A DNA stretch of 64,000 nt from JADJLQ01 sp038251405. GTDB taxonomy: Bacteria; Bacteroidota; Bacteroidia; Chitinophagales; Saprospiraceae. The notes under the pieces are model-generated. The model saw only the letters and a program-made list of their open reading frames with translations. It made no database searches and was not told the DNA's origin. Of the stretch, positions 16,465 through 25,927 are shown piece by piece. Made by a program: the position numbers and the translations under genes. The stretch lies in the NCBI GenBank assembly GCA_038251405.1, contig JBBSBH010000009.1:1-64000 (forward strand), read 5' to 3'. Numbering within the stretch: position 1 is the stretch's first letter; every line of letters starts with the position of its first letter.

Positions 16465-19400
16465 AGTATAATTACGGCCAGATCTTCTTTTTCCTTTTAC
16501 AATATTGTTTTTTATCAGGCAGTCTTCAAAGTCAATCAAATCAAATCAATATTTTACGAATCAATCAAATGCCGGATCTTCCTGCCCCTTATAATTTACG
16601 GGATTGGAAAAAAGTAGCGAGACAGTATGACTCCATGGTGTATGATGTGAATAAATCAGGTTTATATTTTCCACTTTCATCCATAGGGTCAAATGGAATT
16701 AATTATCCGGAGAATAAAATAATTCAGTTAAAATCATATATAGGTAGTCCATCCTTTGGAAATGAAGCAATCAATATTTTACCTTCATTAGTAGGCGCGT
16801 CTTTAGTTGGAATAGATAAAAGCAATCAATACAATCAAAATTGGATATTACTCAGCCAGGACTTTTTTAATAAAAAGAATAGTGAAAATATATATCTCAA
16901 TAGTGCAGGTGCCACTAGTGGAAACGATTGGTGGTATGATGTGATGCCCAATGTTTTTTTCTTTCAATTATATGATTTGTATCCAAAGATTAATGCAGAG
17001 CAAAATATTCAATTCGCCTCGATTGCAGATCGTTTTTTGGAGTCCATAAAAAAAATGGGCGGTGTGGATACACCATGGCGAATACCTGATATGAACTACC
17101 GTGCATGGAAATTCAATACCATGCAGGGCAATCCAAATGGAGTGAAAGAACCTGAAGCCGCCGGTGCCTATGCCTGGATTCAATACCAGGCTTATGCAAA
17201 GACACATAATAAAGAATATCTAAAAGGAGCTGAATGGGCGATGGAATTTTTCAATTCATTACCCACCAATCCATCTTATGAATTGCAATTGCCTTATGGA
17301 ACTTATACTGCCGCCCGCATGAATGCTGAGATCGGTACATCCTATGATATCACTAAAATGATTAATTGGTCATTTGATAAAGGGCCATTGAGAGGGTGGG
17401 GTACCATAACTGGCAATTGGGGAGGCTTCGATGTTTCCGGATTGGTAGGTGAAGCAAATGACGGGGGAAATGATTATGCATTTCAACTGAATGGAGTGCA
17501 ACAAGCAGCTGCTTTATTGCCTTTGGTGAGATATGATAAACGATTTGCCAAAGCTATAGGTAAATGGATACTGAATCTGGCCAATGCGACCAGGTTATTT
17601 TATCCAGGATTCCTTCCTAATCAATTGCAGGATGCATCTACGTGGTCTAATGCAAATGATCCGAATCAAGTGATAGGTTACGAAGCTCTGAGAGAAAAAC
17701 AAAATGGATTGTCACCGGTCTCAACGGGTGATGCATTGAAAGGCGGGTGGGCCGCTACTAACTTATCATTATATAGTACTTCATCGATTGGTTATCTGGG
17801 AAGCTTGATAGAAAAAACCAATGTAGAGAAGATTTTGAAACTGGATGTATTGAAAACAGATTTCTTTCATGACAGCGCCTATCCTACGTATTTGTTGTAC
17901 AATCCATTTAATGAATTAAAATCAGTAGCCATCGAGATAGGAAATGAATCATCTAATATTTATGATGCTATATCAGAGTCCTTCCTTGCACAAAATAAAT
18001 CTGGTGTTACCAGCATATCGATTCCACCTAATCAAGCTATTTTAATATCAATCACTCCTGCAAATGGAACCATAACTTATGTACGAAACAAAATGATGAT
18101 AGCTGATGTAGTCGTTGACTATCAGCAATCAAAAAATTCTTATACAAAACCTATCAGGATTAAATCGTTGGCAGCTGTAAGGCAGATAATTCAAATAAAC
18201 GATAGTGTCAAAATCTATGCGACTATTGAAAATCCCAATGGAAATACAATATATTCCTGGAATGTTGATAATGGATTTATTTCTGGGTTGGGTGATGTGA
18301 TTCAATGGCACTCTTCTGATAAAACAGGTACTGCGACTGTAAGCGTGAAAGTGGCTGATAATAAAGGGAATATAGATTCTGCTGAGATTACTTTGAGCGC
18401 TGTGTCTATAATAAATTTACCTCCTGTCATCTTGGCTATAGATAAAAGTACAAATTATGTTTCTACGAATGGAGCAGTGATGCTGACATGTTTTGCCACA
18501 GACCCTAATAAGGATTCTTTGACTTATAACTGGACAGCACCAAATGGAACTTTTATTAATGGTATGAATAATAAAGTAACGTGGACTGCACCAAATATGG
18601 AAGGTATATACTCCATTTTTGTATCCGTAAGAGATAGTAGCAACCTGACCACCCAATCATCTATTACCATCTTAGTGAAAAATTTTAGTACTGTTTCAGG
18701 AAACCTCATTGCTTATTATCCCTTCAATGGTAATGCCGATGATCTCAGTGGTAATCAATTGCACGGGCAGGGAAATGGTATTGCCTATGTTCCTGATAAA
18801 TACGGATCTCCCAACAAAGCATGTTATTTCAATGGTGGCACTCAAAATGTAAAAGTCACTAATAGTACCGTACTTAATGTCCAAAATGCAATCACCGTTG
18901 CCTGTTGGTTTAATGCTGCTCGATTACCCGACTATGAAACATTTTTATTGTCTCATGGTAGTTGGCAGAATAGATGGAAGATATCTTTTACTCCAGATAA
19001 AACATTGAGATGGACAGTCAATACAGTTAATGCCATAGCAGATCTTGATACTCCTTTCCCTTTCATCATAGATAGCTTTTATTATGTCACGGCAAGCTAT
19101 GATGGATCTCTGATGCTACTCTATATCAATGGAGAATTAATTGCATATAAATCTCTAACTGGCTTGATGCACACTTCCAGTTTACCTTTTTTGATGGGGC
19201 AGATGCTTCCTGACAATACCAATTACAATTTTAAAGGTGTGATCGATGAAGTGAAACTATTTGATTTTGCGATGAGCCCTGTCTCTGCAAATTCACTGTA
19301 CCAACAAAATACTACCGCATTTAAACGAATACCAAAAGTTTTTAATTCATTAGTAAAGCTGTCACCAAATCCAGCTGCGAATGAATTAGCTATTACTTTT

Positions 19401-19589
19401 CCATTTACATCATCTGTAAAATCATCTATCAAAATTTTCGATATACAAGGCCGTTTACAATTTGAAGTGAATACACTATCCAATGCTAAAGTATATAAAT
19501 TAAATATCAACAATCTTTTATCCGGTGTTTACTATCTCACTATCCGCTCAGGCCTGACTATGGCTTCAGCTCAATTCGTGAAATTATAA
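16461..19589 (+). CDS. Secreted multidomain protein: putative alpha/alpha-barrel glycan enzyme, Ig/PKD-like and LamG domains, T9SS sorting domain
   Basis: A 1042-residue secreted protein. TTG 16461 overlaps the SusD stop (ATTGA) and yields a good signal peptide (MKYNYGQIFFFLLQ..., cleavage after about residue 24), so this non-ATG start is supported. Residues about 25-530 are rich in aromatic and acidic residues with helical repeats (WAMEFFNSLP, GGWAATNLSLYSTSSIGYLG) and look like an (alpha/alpha) toroid glycosidase or lyase, although I cannot match a CAZy family. Then come two Ig/PKD-like modules (about 575-745, INLPPVILAI...TSVRD-type), a LamG jellyroll (about 750-950, WQNRWKISFTPDKTLRWT) and a T9SS type A sorting domain (about 965-1042, LSPNPAANELAI...GVYYLTI). 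Operon position suggests it acts at the surface on the glycan bound by SusD. Confidence 0.8.
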   Translation: MKYNYGQIFFFLLQYCFLSGSLQSQSNQINILRINQMPDLPAPYNLRDWKKVARQYDSMVYDVNKSGLYFPLSSIGSNGINYPENKIIQLKSYIGSPSFGNEAINILPSLVGASLVGIDKSNQYNQNWILLSQDFFNKKNSENIYLNSAGATSGNDWWYDVMPNVFFFQLYDLYPKINAEQNIQFASIADRFLESIKKMGGVDTPWRIPDMNYRAWKFNTMQGNPNGVKEPEAAGAYAWIQYQAYAKTHNKEYLKGAEWAMEFFNSLPTNPSYELQLPYGTYTAARMNAEIGTSYDITKMINWSFDKGPLRGWGTITGNWGGFDVSGLVGEANDGGNDYAFQLNGVQQAAALLPLVRYDKRFAKAIGKWILNLANATRLFYPGFLPNQLQDASTWSNANDPNQVIGYEALREKQNGLSPVSTGDALKGGWAATNLSLYSTSSIGYLGSLIEKTNVEKILKLDVLKTDFFHDSAYPTYLLYNPFNELKSVAIEIGNESSNIYDAISESFLAQNKSGVTSISIPPNQAILISITPANGTITYVRNKMMIADVVVDYQQSKNSYTKPIRIKSLAAVRQIIQINDSVKIYATIENPNGNTIYSWNVDNGFISGLGDVIQWHSSDKTGTATVSVKVADNKGNIDSAEITLSAVSIINLPPVILAIDKSTNYVSTNGAVMLTCFATDPNKDSLTYNWTAPNGTFINGMNNKVTWTAPNMEGIYSIFVSVRDSSNLTTQSSITILVKNFSTVSGNLIAYYPFNGNADDLSGNQLHGQGNGIAYVPDKYGSPNKACYFNGGTQNVKVTNSTVLNVQNAITVACWFNAARLPDYETFLLSHGSWQNRWKISFTPDKTLRWTVNTVNAIADLDTPFPFIIDSFYYVTASYDGSLMLLYINGELIAYKSLTGLMHTSSLPFLMGQMLPDNTNYNFKGVIDEVKLFDFAMSPVSANSLYQQNTTAFKRIPKVFNSLVKLSPNPAANELAITFPFTSSVKSSIKIFDIQGRLQFEVNTLSNAKVYKLNINNLLSGVYYLTIRSGLTMASAQFVKL

Positions 19590-19633
19590 ACACTTCTTAT
19601 TGCATAATTTTTTATAATCTAAAATTTCCCCTT

Positions 19634-22600
19634 ATGAAATTGAATTTTAAGTTTTTAATGACCCTTATGTGTCTATATATAAGCCTTGCTTGCATATATG
19701 CACAAGCTCCCGTACCCATAGCACAATACTCATTCTCCGGCAATGCAAACGATGCATCCCTTAGTAAAAATAATGCTGTGGTAAATGGGGCACGACTTAC
19801 TCAAGATAGATTTGGTATTGCTAACCAGGCCCTATCATTCGATGGTAAACAAAGTGCCCTGTTAGTCAATAATGCGGCCTACCTCAATACTCCTAATATC
19901 TCGATCAGTTTTTGGGTAAAAGTAAATCAACTGCCTTCCCAGGGTGAAGTTTTTATTTTGTCCCATGGTGGCTGGCAAGAACGTTGGAAGATATCACTGC
20001 CTTCGCATGGCAGGCCTGTATTCACTACCAATAGCACCGGAGGTATTAAGGATATGGATACCGATTCAGTGCCATTACCTTTAGGTATTTGGCGACATGT
20101 AGTGATGGTACACGATGGAGCTGCTGACAAAATTTATTTCAATGGTGTTTTGAAAAATAGTAAACCAGTAGTGGGAGCTTTGAATGTTACCACTAAACCA
20201 TTTGGAATTGGTTTTGATCCTATCGATAATACCAATTATTTCAATGGTGCTTTGGATGAGGTGACATTGTTTGATATACCACTTACTGATGTGCAGGTTG
20301 CTGCATTGTATGCTGTACAAAGTACTGCACCTGTGGTAGCAAATGAAAGGGTGGCATCTTATTCATTTAATGGCTCTGGTTTTGATTCATCATCGTATGC
20401 CAATCATGCTGCCCTAACTAATGTAAAATCGATTACCGACCGTTTCGGATATGGCAACAGTGCTTTTAGCTTTAATGGTGTCAACTCCACCATCAAAGCA
20501 CCTAATTCTTCTCCATTAAATTCACCTACAACCAGTATTAGCTTTTGGGTGAAAGTAAATGCATTGCCTGGTAATGGGGAGGCTTTCTTACTATCCAATG
20601 GAGGATGGCAGGAGCGATGGAAGATTTCATTACCATCACATGGCAAGCCAGTGTTTACTACGAATAGCACAGGTGGTATCAAAGATATGGATACGGATTC
20701 TGTTCCTTTACCACTAGGAGTATGGAAACATGTAGCCATGACTCATGATGGGGTCGATGATAAAATTTATATCAATGGTGTACTGAAGAATAGTAAGCCG
20801 GCAGCAGGTGATTTGAATATAACCAGTAAGCCTTTAGGTATCGGATATGATCCCATAGATAATGGAAGTTATTTTAACGGTTCATTAGATGAGGTACATA
20901 TATACAATTATGCATTAACTGCTTCGGATATCGCAGGTTTATTTACCAATGAATCAAAATTTCCTGGTTCAGTTTCTGATCTATTAGCTGACTACAAACT
21001 CAATGGCAATGGAAAAGATGATTCACAATTTGCTAATCATGCAACAGGTAGCGGCATACCATCAATGAATCGATTTGGTTTAGGTTCGAATGCAATGAGT
21101 TTTTCGGGTACGGATTCACTAATCGCATCTAATTCATCTGCACTGCAGACTGATAATGCAACCATTAGTTTTTGGGCCAAAGTAAAACAGCTTCCAGCTC
21201 AGGGCGAAGTATATTTATTATCTAACGGTGGATGGCAAGAGAGATGGAAGGTTTCATTGCCTTCACATGGTAAGCCAGTATTCACTACCAATAGCTCAGG
21301 GGGTATCAAAGATATGGATACAGACTCAGTACCATTGGTGGTAGGTAAGTGGATGCACGTTGCTGTCACACACGACTCGGTAGGTAATAAAATTTTTATC
21401 AATGGATTGTTGAAAAAAAGTATTGCTGCAGGTGGCGCATTGGGTAAGACAGGTCAACCTTTGGGTATCGCTTACAATCCAATAGATGGAGCTGGCAATT
21501 TTAATGGTGATCTTGATGATATTCAAGTTTATGGCAAGGCATTATCAGATGCTGAGATCTTAGCTTTATATGATCTGCAAAAAACAGCTCCGGAATTCTC
21601 TGGTACATTAGTAGCACACTATCCATTTAGCAATAATGGTAATGATATTACTCCTTATGCCAATAATGCGATAGTAAATGGTGCTATAGCTGCTAAAGAT
21701 CGATTCAATAAATCAAACAGAGCTTATGATTTTAATAATAGTCAAGTGACCGCCAATAATTCTGCTCAATTAAATACGCCATTGACTTCAATAAGCTTTT
21801 GGGTGAAAGTAAATCAACTGCCATCTCAAGGCGAAGCCTATTTGTTGTCAAATGGAGGATGGCAAGAAAGATGGAAGATATCGCTCCCATCTCACGGTAA
21901 GCCTGTATTTACCACAAATAGCACAGGTGGTATAAAAGATATGGATACAGATTCAGTACCAATGCCTATCGGTAAATGGAGACATGTAGTAATGACACAT
22001 GATACTGTAATGGATAATATATATGTGAATGGAATATTGAAAAATAGTAAACCAGCACCGGGTGGATTGAATAATACGACTAAACCATTCGGCATGGGAT
22101 ATGACCCTATTGATGTCACTAATTATTTTAATGGTACATTGGATGAAGTGCAGGTATATAATGTGGCACTGTCTGCCCCTGAGGTATTGGCATTGTATAA
22201 CCAACAAAATGAAGCAATATTAGAATCCGATACTATTGCGCCCACTGCTCCATTAGACCTTACCGCCACTGTAGCATTTACTACTGTTAATCTTACATGG
22301 CAACCTTCCACCGATAATGTAGGTGTACTTGCTTATAATATTTATAAAAATGACACCTTGCTTTGTAGCACTTCAAATACAAATAAATCTATAACGGGAT
22401 TACCTGCGACTACCACATTCAAATTCGGAGTTTCTGCAATAGATACCACCGGTAATGAATCTGATATTTCTTCATTAAAAGTAACTACGGGTCAGGAACA
22501 ATCAAGAGATACGATAGCTCCTTCGGTACCTGGTAATTTATTAGCCCAGGCAGGATCTAATTCTGTGCAATTATCATGGACAGCATCTACTGATAATAGA

Positions 22601-23728
22601 GCCGTGTATGCATATGTTGTGTTGCAGGATGGTAAAGTCATTGATACAGTCTATGCACCGAATGTGACTAAGTTTGTGAGCGGATTAAAAGCAGAGACAG
22701 CTTATACATTCGAAGTATATGCATACGATGTCGCTGGTAATAAATCTGCCAAAGCAGAAAATACGGTGACTACTTTAAAAGCAATTGTCACCAGTGAGGC
22801 AGGCTTGATCGCCTATTATCCTTTTGATGACAATGCGAATGATGCTACGCCATATGCCAATCATGGTTCGATCGGTGGTAATCCTACTTTTATTACACAT
22901 GAAGGTATGAGTGGAAAAGCGATCAAATTCGATGGAGACAAAGATTCAGTCTATGTCAATAATGCAGTACAGTTGATCTCAGATTATACTACTTTGAATT
23001 TTTGGATTCGTGTTGATGGACAAAATATTGCCGATGCAGAGGCATATGTCATTGATTTTGGTCATTGGAGTCAACGCTGGAAAATATCTCTTCCACAACA
23101 TCTGAAAATCGTTTGGACTACCAATAGTAAAAATGCACAGTTTACCAATGCTATTTCAGATATGGATAGCGGTGATGGTAATGAATTGGTAAAGAATGTA
23201 TGGTGGAATGTGACTATGGTGCACGATGGCACCAATGATATCATTTACGTAAATGGGATTGAAACCAAGCGCAAACCCGCTGATGGAACATTGAATAGTA
23301 CAACTCATCCATTAGTATTTGGAAGCAATCCTATTGAAGGAGGTCAATATTTCAATGGTGCCTTAGACAACGTGAAGATCTATAACAAAGCGTTGACGGC
23401 TGCTGAAGTTTTGAAATTGTTCAATACAGGTACTACACCTACTGATGATCAATCAAGCGCTGCTTTACTGACTTATGTAAAAGGCATTTCTCCCAATCCT
23501 GGCATCAATAGAATTACGGTACAACATTCATTCACAAATAAGGAGGATCTGTTATTAAGAGTTTTTGATACCTATGGCAGACAGATCGATGCAATCCGGT
23601 TTGACAAAAATCAAATTCCTGCGTCGCAGTTTGATATTAATATCAGCAAATATTCATCAGGTACTTATTATTTACATTTTGTACAAAACGGAAAGAGCCT
23701 CGGTTCGATGAAGTTTATCAAATTATAA
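19634..23728 (+). CDS. Secreted protein with five LamG jellyrolls, two Fn3 domains and a T9SS sorting domain
   Basis: A 1364-residue secreted, probably glycan-binding or adhesive protein. After a signal peptide (to about residue 23, IYAQ) come LamG 1 (24-230), LamG 2 (232-443), LamG 3 (445-652), LamG 4 (654-862), Fn3 1 (865-953, DTIAPTAPLDLTA), Fn3 2 (957-1048, DTIAPSVPGNLLA), LamG 5 (1053-1278) and a T9SS type A sorting domain (1282-1364, ISPNPGINRITV...SGTYYLHF). LamG 1-4 share an almost unchanged core, GGWQERWKISLPSHGKPV followed by FTTNS and GGIKDMDTDSVP, while the rest of each repeat has diverged. No catalytic domain is seen. It lies 44 bp after the previous LamG protein and ends with a strong terminator, closing the SusC/SusD operon. 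Confidence 0.88.
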   Translation: MKLNFKFLMTLMCLYISLACIYAQAPVPIAQYSFSGNANDASLSKNNAVVNGARLTQDRFGIANQALSFDGKQSALLVNNAAYLNTPNISISFWVKVNQLPSQGEVFILSHGGWQERWKISLPSHGRPVFTTNSTGGIKDMDTDSVPLPLGIWRHVVMVHDGAADKIYFNGVLKNSKPVVGALNVTTKPFGIGFDPIDNTNYFNGALDEVTLFDIPLTDVQVAALYAVQSTAPVVANERVASYSFNGSGFDSSSYANHAALTNVKSITDRFGYGNSAFSFNGVNSTIKAPNSSPLNSPTTSISFWVKVNALPGNGEAFLLSNGGWQERWKISLPSHGKPVFTTNSTGGIKDMDTDSVPLPLGVWKHVAMTHDGVDDKIYINGVLKNSKPAAGDLNITSKPLGIGYDPIDNGSYFNGSLDEVHIYNYALTASDIAGLFTNESKFPGSVSDLLADYKLNGNGKDDSQFANHATGSGIPSMNRFGLGSNAMSFSGTDSLIASNSSALQTDNATISFWAKVKQLPAQGEVYLLSNGGWQERWKVSLPSHGKPVFTTNSSGGIKDMDTDSVPLVVGKWMHVAVTHDSVGNKIFINGLLKKSIAAGGALGKTGQPLGIAYNPIDGAGNFNGDLDDIQVYGKALSDAEILALYDLQKTAPEFSGTLVAHYPFSNNGNDITPYANNAIVNGAIAAKDRFNKSNRAYDFNNSQVTANNSAQLNTPLTSISFWVKVNQLPSQGEAYLLSNGGWQERWKISLPSHGKPVFTTNSTGGIKDMDTDSVPMPIGKWRHVVMTHDTVMDNIYVNGILKNSKPAPGGLNNTTKPFGMGYDPIDVTNYFNGTLDEVQVYNVALSAPEVLALYNQQNEAILESDTIAPTAPLDLTATVAFTTVNLTWQPSTDNVGVLAYNIYKNDTLLCSTSNTNKSITGLPATTTFKFGVSAIDTTGNESDISSLKVTTGQEQSRDTIAPSVPGNLLAQAGSNSVQLSWTASTDNRAVYAYVVLQDGKVIDTVYAPNVTKFVSGLKAETAYTFEVYAYDVAGNKSAKAENTVTTLKAIVTSEAGLIAYYPFDDNANDATPYANHGSIGGNPTFITHEGMSGKAIKFDGDKDSVYVNNAVQLISDYTTLNFWIRVDGQNIADAEAYVIDFGHWSQRWKISLPQHLKIVWTTNSKNAQFTNAISDMDSGDGNELVKNVWWNVTMVHDGTNDIIYVNGIETKRKPADGTLNSTTHPLVFGSNPIEGGQYFNGALDNVKIYNKALTAAEVLKLFNTGTTPTDDQSSAALLTYVKGISPNPGINRITVQHSFTNKEDLLLRVFDTYGRQIDAIRFDKNQIPASQFDINISKYSSGTYYLHFVQNGKSLGSMKFIKL

Positions 23729-23756
23729 TAATGGTTAGTTAACCTTTTAGAACTTA

Positions 23757-23794
23757 ATAAAGAGCTTCTCTAAGAGATTGGAGGAGCTCTTTAT
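23757..23794 (+). terminator. Rho-independent-type terminator of the SusC/SusD operon
   Basis: ATAAAGAGCTTCTC and GAGGAGCTCTTTAT form a 14-bp stem with one G-T wobble around a 10-nt loop, 28 bp after the stop of the five-LamG gene, followed by a T/A-rich run. Confidence 0.8.
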
Positions 23795-23932
23795 ATTTAA
23801 TCCCAAATTGATGTTTAGATTTTTCTAAGCTCAATTGACGATTGATTTTGAACTAGTTAGATTGACTTTAATAAAGTTAGATAATACAAATCAATGTCAG
23901 GATTAGACCCATTTCATTAAATAAATATTTTT

Positions 23933-24147
23933 AACCCAATTTTTGCAGCTGAAGCAAAAATTGCCAACGGTCAATGAAATAGTTGAATTGAAAACCAACT
24001 ATTTATCGAGGTTAACCTCCTATGAGTGCGGATGATGAATATCAGCATCCCTACATTTATCGTATGGATCTGATACGACTATTGGAGTCACCAGACATGA
24101 GTTTTGAAAATGTAATTATTTCTTACCATTTTAATCAATATAAATAA
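23933..24147 (-). repeat. Structured repeat element, right copy (inverted relative to 191-320)
   Basis: Bases 23933-24019 match the reverse complement of the left copy, including both perfect hairpins and a full GAGGTTAACCTC palindrome. Bases 24098-24141 match the adjoining part (shared TGGTAAGAAATAATTACATT on the minus strand). The roughly 80 bp between these blocks is absent from the left copy. It lies just inside the right-hand 72-bp direct repeat. Confidence 0.75.
24022..24147 (+). CDS. Small ORF within the repeat element, 41 residues
   Basis: An ATG frame of 41 codons begins MSADDEYQHPYIYRMDLIRL and ends ISYHFNQYK. Its last third lies in DNA shared with the left repeat copy, where the same tail can be read (SFENVIISYH) but the 5' part is deleted. 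I do not recognise a family; it may be the tail of a decayed mobile-element protein rather than a functional peptide. Confidence 0.3.
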   Translation: MSADDEYQHPYIYRMDLIRLLESPDMSFENVIISYHFNQYK

Positions 24148-24395
24148 TTCATTTTCAACACCTCAGATTTTGCATAGAAATTCTAATGCAAAATTTAGGT
24201 TAAACCACAACTTTGGGATTGGTGTAGGAAAAGGTATACTGTAATCATTGAATTGTCCCCCAACCTTAATCATAATTAAATTACTCTATATAAAAATGGG
24301 GAAAGTAGTCATACCATTTCCACTGAGAAAAATCGGATGCCACGCTCTATTTTTTTAGAGGGGAGTCCGTCATTCAAGCATCAAATGATTTGTAC
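24148..24395. other. Intergenic stretch, nothing recognised
   Basis: A/T-rich sequence between the repeat element and the gcvT fragment. No start-to-stop frame of note, no RNA gene and no clear hairpin with a T-run was found. Confidence 0.4.
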
Positions 24396-24467
24396 GTAGC
24401 AGCCCATGAGAGTCCTTTCATTTATAAATAATAATTATTGGGCAAATATCGCAAATAAATGGATGGA
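24396..24467 (-). pseudogene. Duplicate gcvT 5' fragment and upstream region (72-bp direct repeat, right copy)
   Basis: On the minus strand ATG 24420 opens MKGLSWAATYKSFDA and then a stop, a degraded copy of the gcvT start MKELALAATHKVLGA. The upstream 46 bp match the gcvT upstream region and are identical over the outer 33 bp. The fragment ends where similarity to gcvT fades, about 15 codons in. It has no downstream gene and is presumably non-functional; the neighbouring fucosidase gene ends beside it. Confidence 0.8.
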
Positions 24468-24502
24468 TAGACATTCAGGATTAGTTGCCTTCTTATTGAA
24501 AA

Positions 24503-25834
24503 TCAATTCACTACTTTGATTACACTGGCTACTTTACTTTTCATTTTTTTAGGTAACGTAATCAAATAATCTCCATTGGAAAGCTGCGTCCACTTTAAGC
24601 GTTTTTTAGATCCCAGCATATACATATTGGAACCTGGTTTGGGTTTTATATTTAATATGGTAGCGGTAGGGCCTTTGAGATTTTCAGCAATTACATACGT
24701 ATACTTATCGTCTTTACTCACCGTAAATTTATAATGGTCGCCTTCTGCAAAGTCTGATCGGCTTCGTGTATTATAAATTGCCTCACCGTTTATTTTCAGC
24801 CATTTCCCCATATCACCCAACCGATCAATACTTTCATCTGGAATCGTTCCATCAGATTTGGGACCGATATTGAGCAAATAGTTTCCACCTTTTGCAGCAA
24901 CATCAATTAGGTTTTGAATGAGTTTTTCAGAAGACTTCCAGTTATTGTCATTTTTTTTATATCCCCAGGTATCGTTCATGGTCATGCATGATTCCCAGTC
25001 AGCATTGGAAGTGCCTTTTAAAATTTCTTGCTCTGGGGTACCAAAATCACCGGCTGCATCATCATTTTCATTCATGCCTTGCATGCCTTTCCGGCCTTTC
25101 CCAATGCGATTATTGATAATGATTTTAGAATCCATATTTTTAATAAAATGATATAGATCCTTTCCTTGTTCTTCTGTCCATTCAGGAATCCATTCTCCAT
25201 CAAACCAAAGCACGGCAGGATGATAGTTGGTGATCAATTCCTTTAATTGTGGTTTTAAATAATTCTCCCGGTAATTATTCCAGTCCGGGTTCTCCGTATT
25301 CTGATGAGCATAATTTTTCTTTGATTCTGCATCTGGCTGATGCCAGTCCATGATGGAGTAATAAAAGCACATTTTTATCCCGGCGGCATTACAGGCATCA
25401 GTAAGTTCACGAAGGATATCTCTTTTAAATGGGCTGGTATCCATGATATCGTAGGTAGTCACTTTGCTATCCCACATGCAAAAGCCATCATGATGCTTAG
25501 AAGTGATCACAATATATTTTACACCTGCTTTTTTGGCAATAGCTACCCATTTTTTTGCGTCAAATTTTTGAGGATTAAATTGTTTGGCAAACTCTTCATA
25601 ATCCTGGGTAGGTATATGCATGGTGTGCATAATCCACTCCCCAATTTCTTTAGATTCTACGCCGTTGTAAATTCCTGCAGGCACAGAATACACGCCCCAA
25701 TGTATAAACATGCCAAACCCTGCATCCCGCCACCATTCCATGCGACGATCACGCTCAGCTCTTGATTCAGGTTGCTGGGCTTTTACATTTACCAAAAATG
25801 TACTGCAAAAAAGTAAAATGATCAGAATGCGCAT
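24503..25834 (-). CDS. Alpha-L-fucosidase, GH29
   Basis: A 443-residue secreted GH29 fucosidase that releases terminal alpha-L-fucose with retention of configuration. A signal peptide ends near residue 20 (VKAQ). Family marks are RMEWWRDAGFGMFIHWGVYS (31-50), SKHHDGFCMWDS (112-123) and the nucleophile region AVLWFDGEW with D212; a GNYLLNIGPKSDGTIP segment follows near residue 320. The usual C-terminal beta domain is present as a short form. The gene stands alone, converging on the island boundary at 24.4 kb. Fucose could derive from algal fucans or host-type glycans; the sequence does not tell which. Confidence 0.95.
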   Translation of the reverse strand: MRILIILLFCSTFLVNVKAQQPESRAERDRRMEWWRDAGFGMFIHWGVYSVPAGIYNGVESKEIGEWIMHTMHIPTQDYEEFAKQFNPQKFDAKKWVAIAKKAGVKYIVITSKHHDGFCMWDSKVTTYDIMDTSPFKRDILRELTDACNAAGIKMCFYYSIMDWHQPDAESKKNYAHQNTENPDWNNYRENYLKPQLKELITNYHPAVLWFDGEWIPEWTEEQGKDLYHFIKNMDSKIIINNRIGKGRKGMQGMNENDDAAGDFGTPEQEILKGTSNADWESCMTMNDTWGYKKNDNNWKSSEKLIQNLIDVAAKGGNYLLNIGPKSDGTIPDESIDRLGDMGKWLKINGEAIYNTRSRSDFAEGDHYKFTVSKDDKYTYVIAENLKGPTATILNIKPKPGSNMYMLGSKKRLKWTQLSNGDYLITLPKKMKSKVASVIKVVN

Positions 25835-25927
25835 ATATAATTATTTAAAAATAAAATTAGTAATAAAAGCTGGTATACTTGTATACACTCATTGAATTAA
25901 AATCGTTCAAAAATAAACTTTTAAAAA

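Noticed and set aside
19634..23728. Minus-strand frames opposite the LamG repeats
   Set aside because: Their similarity to one another only mirrors the repeated coding strand.
24148..24395. Possible tRNA or small RNA near the island boundary
   Set aside because: No cloverleaf, no T-loop sequence and no terminator-like hairpin were found.
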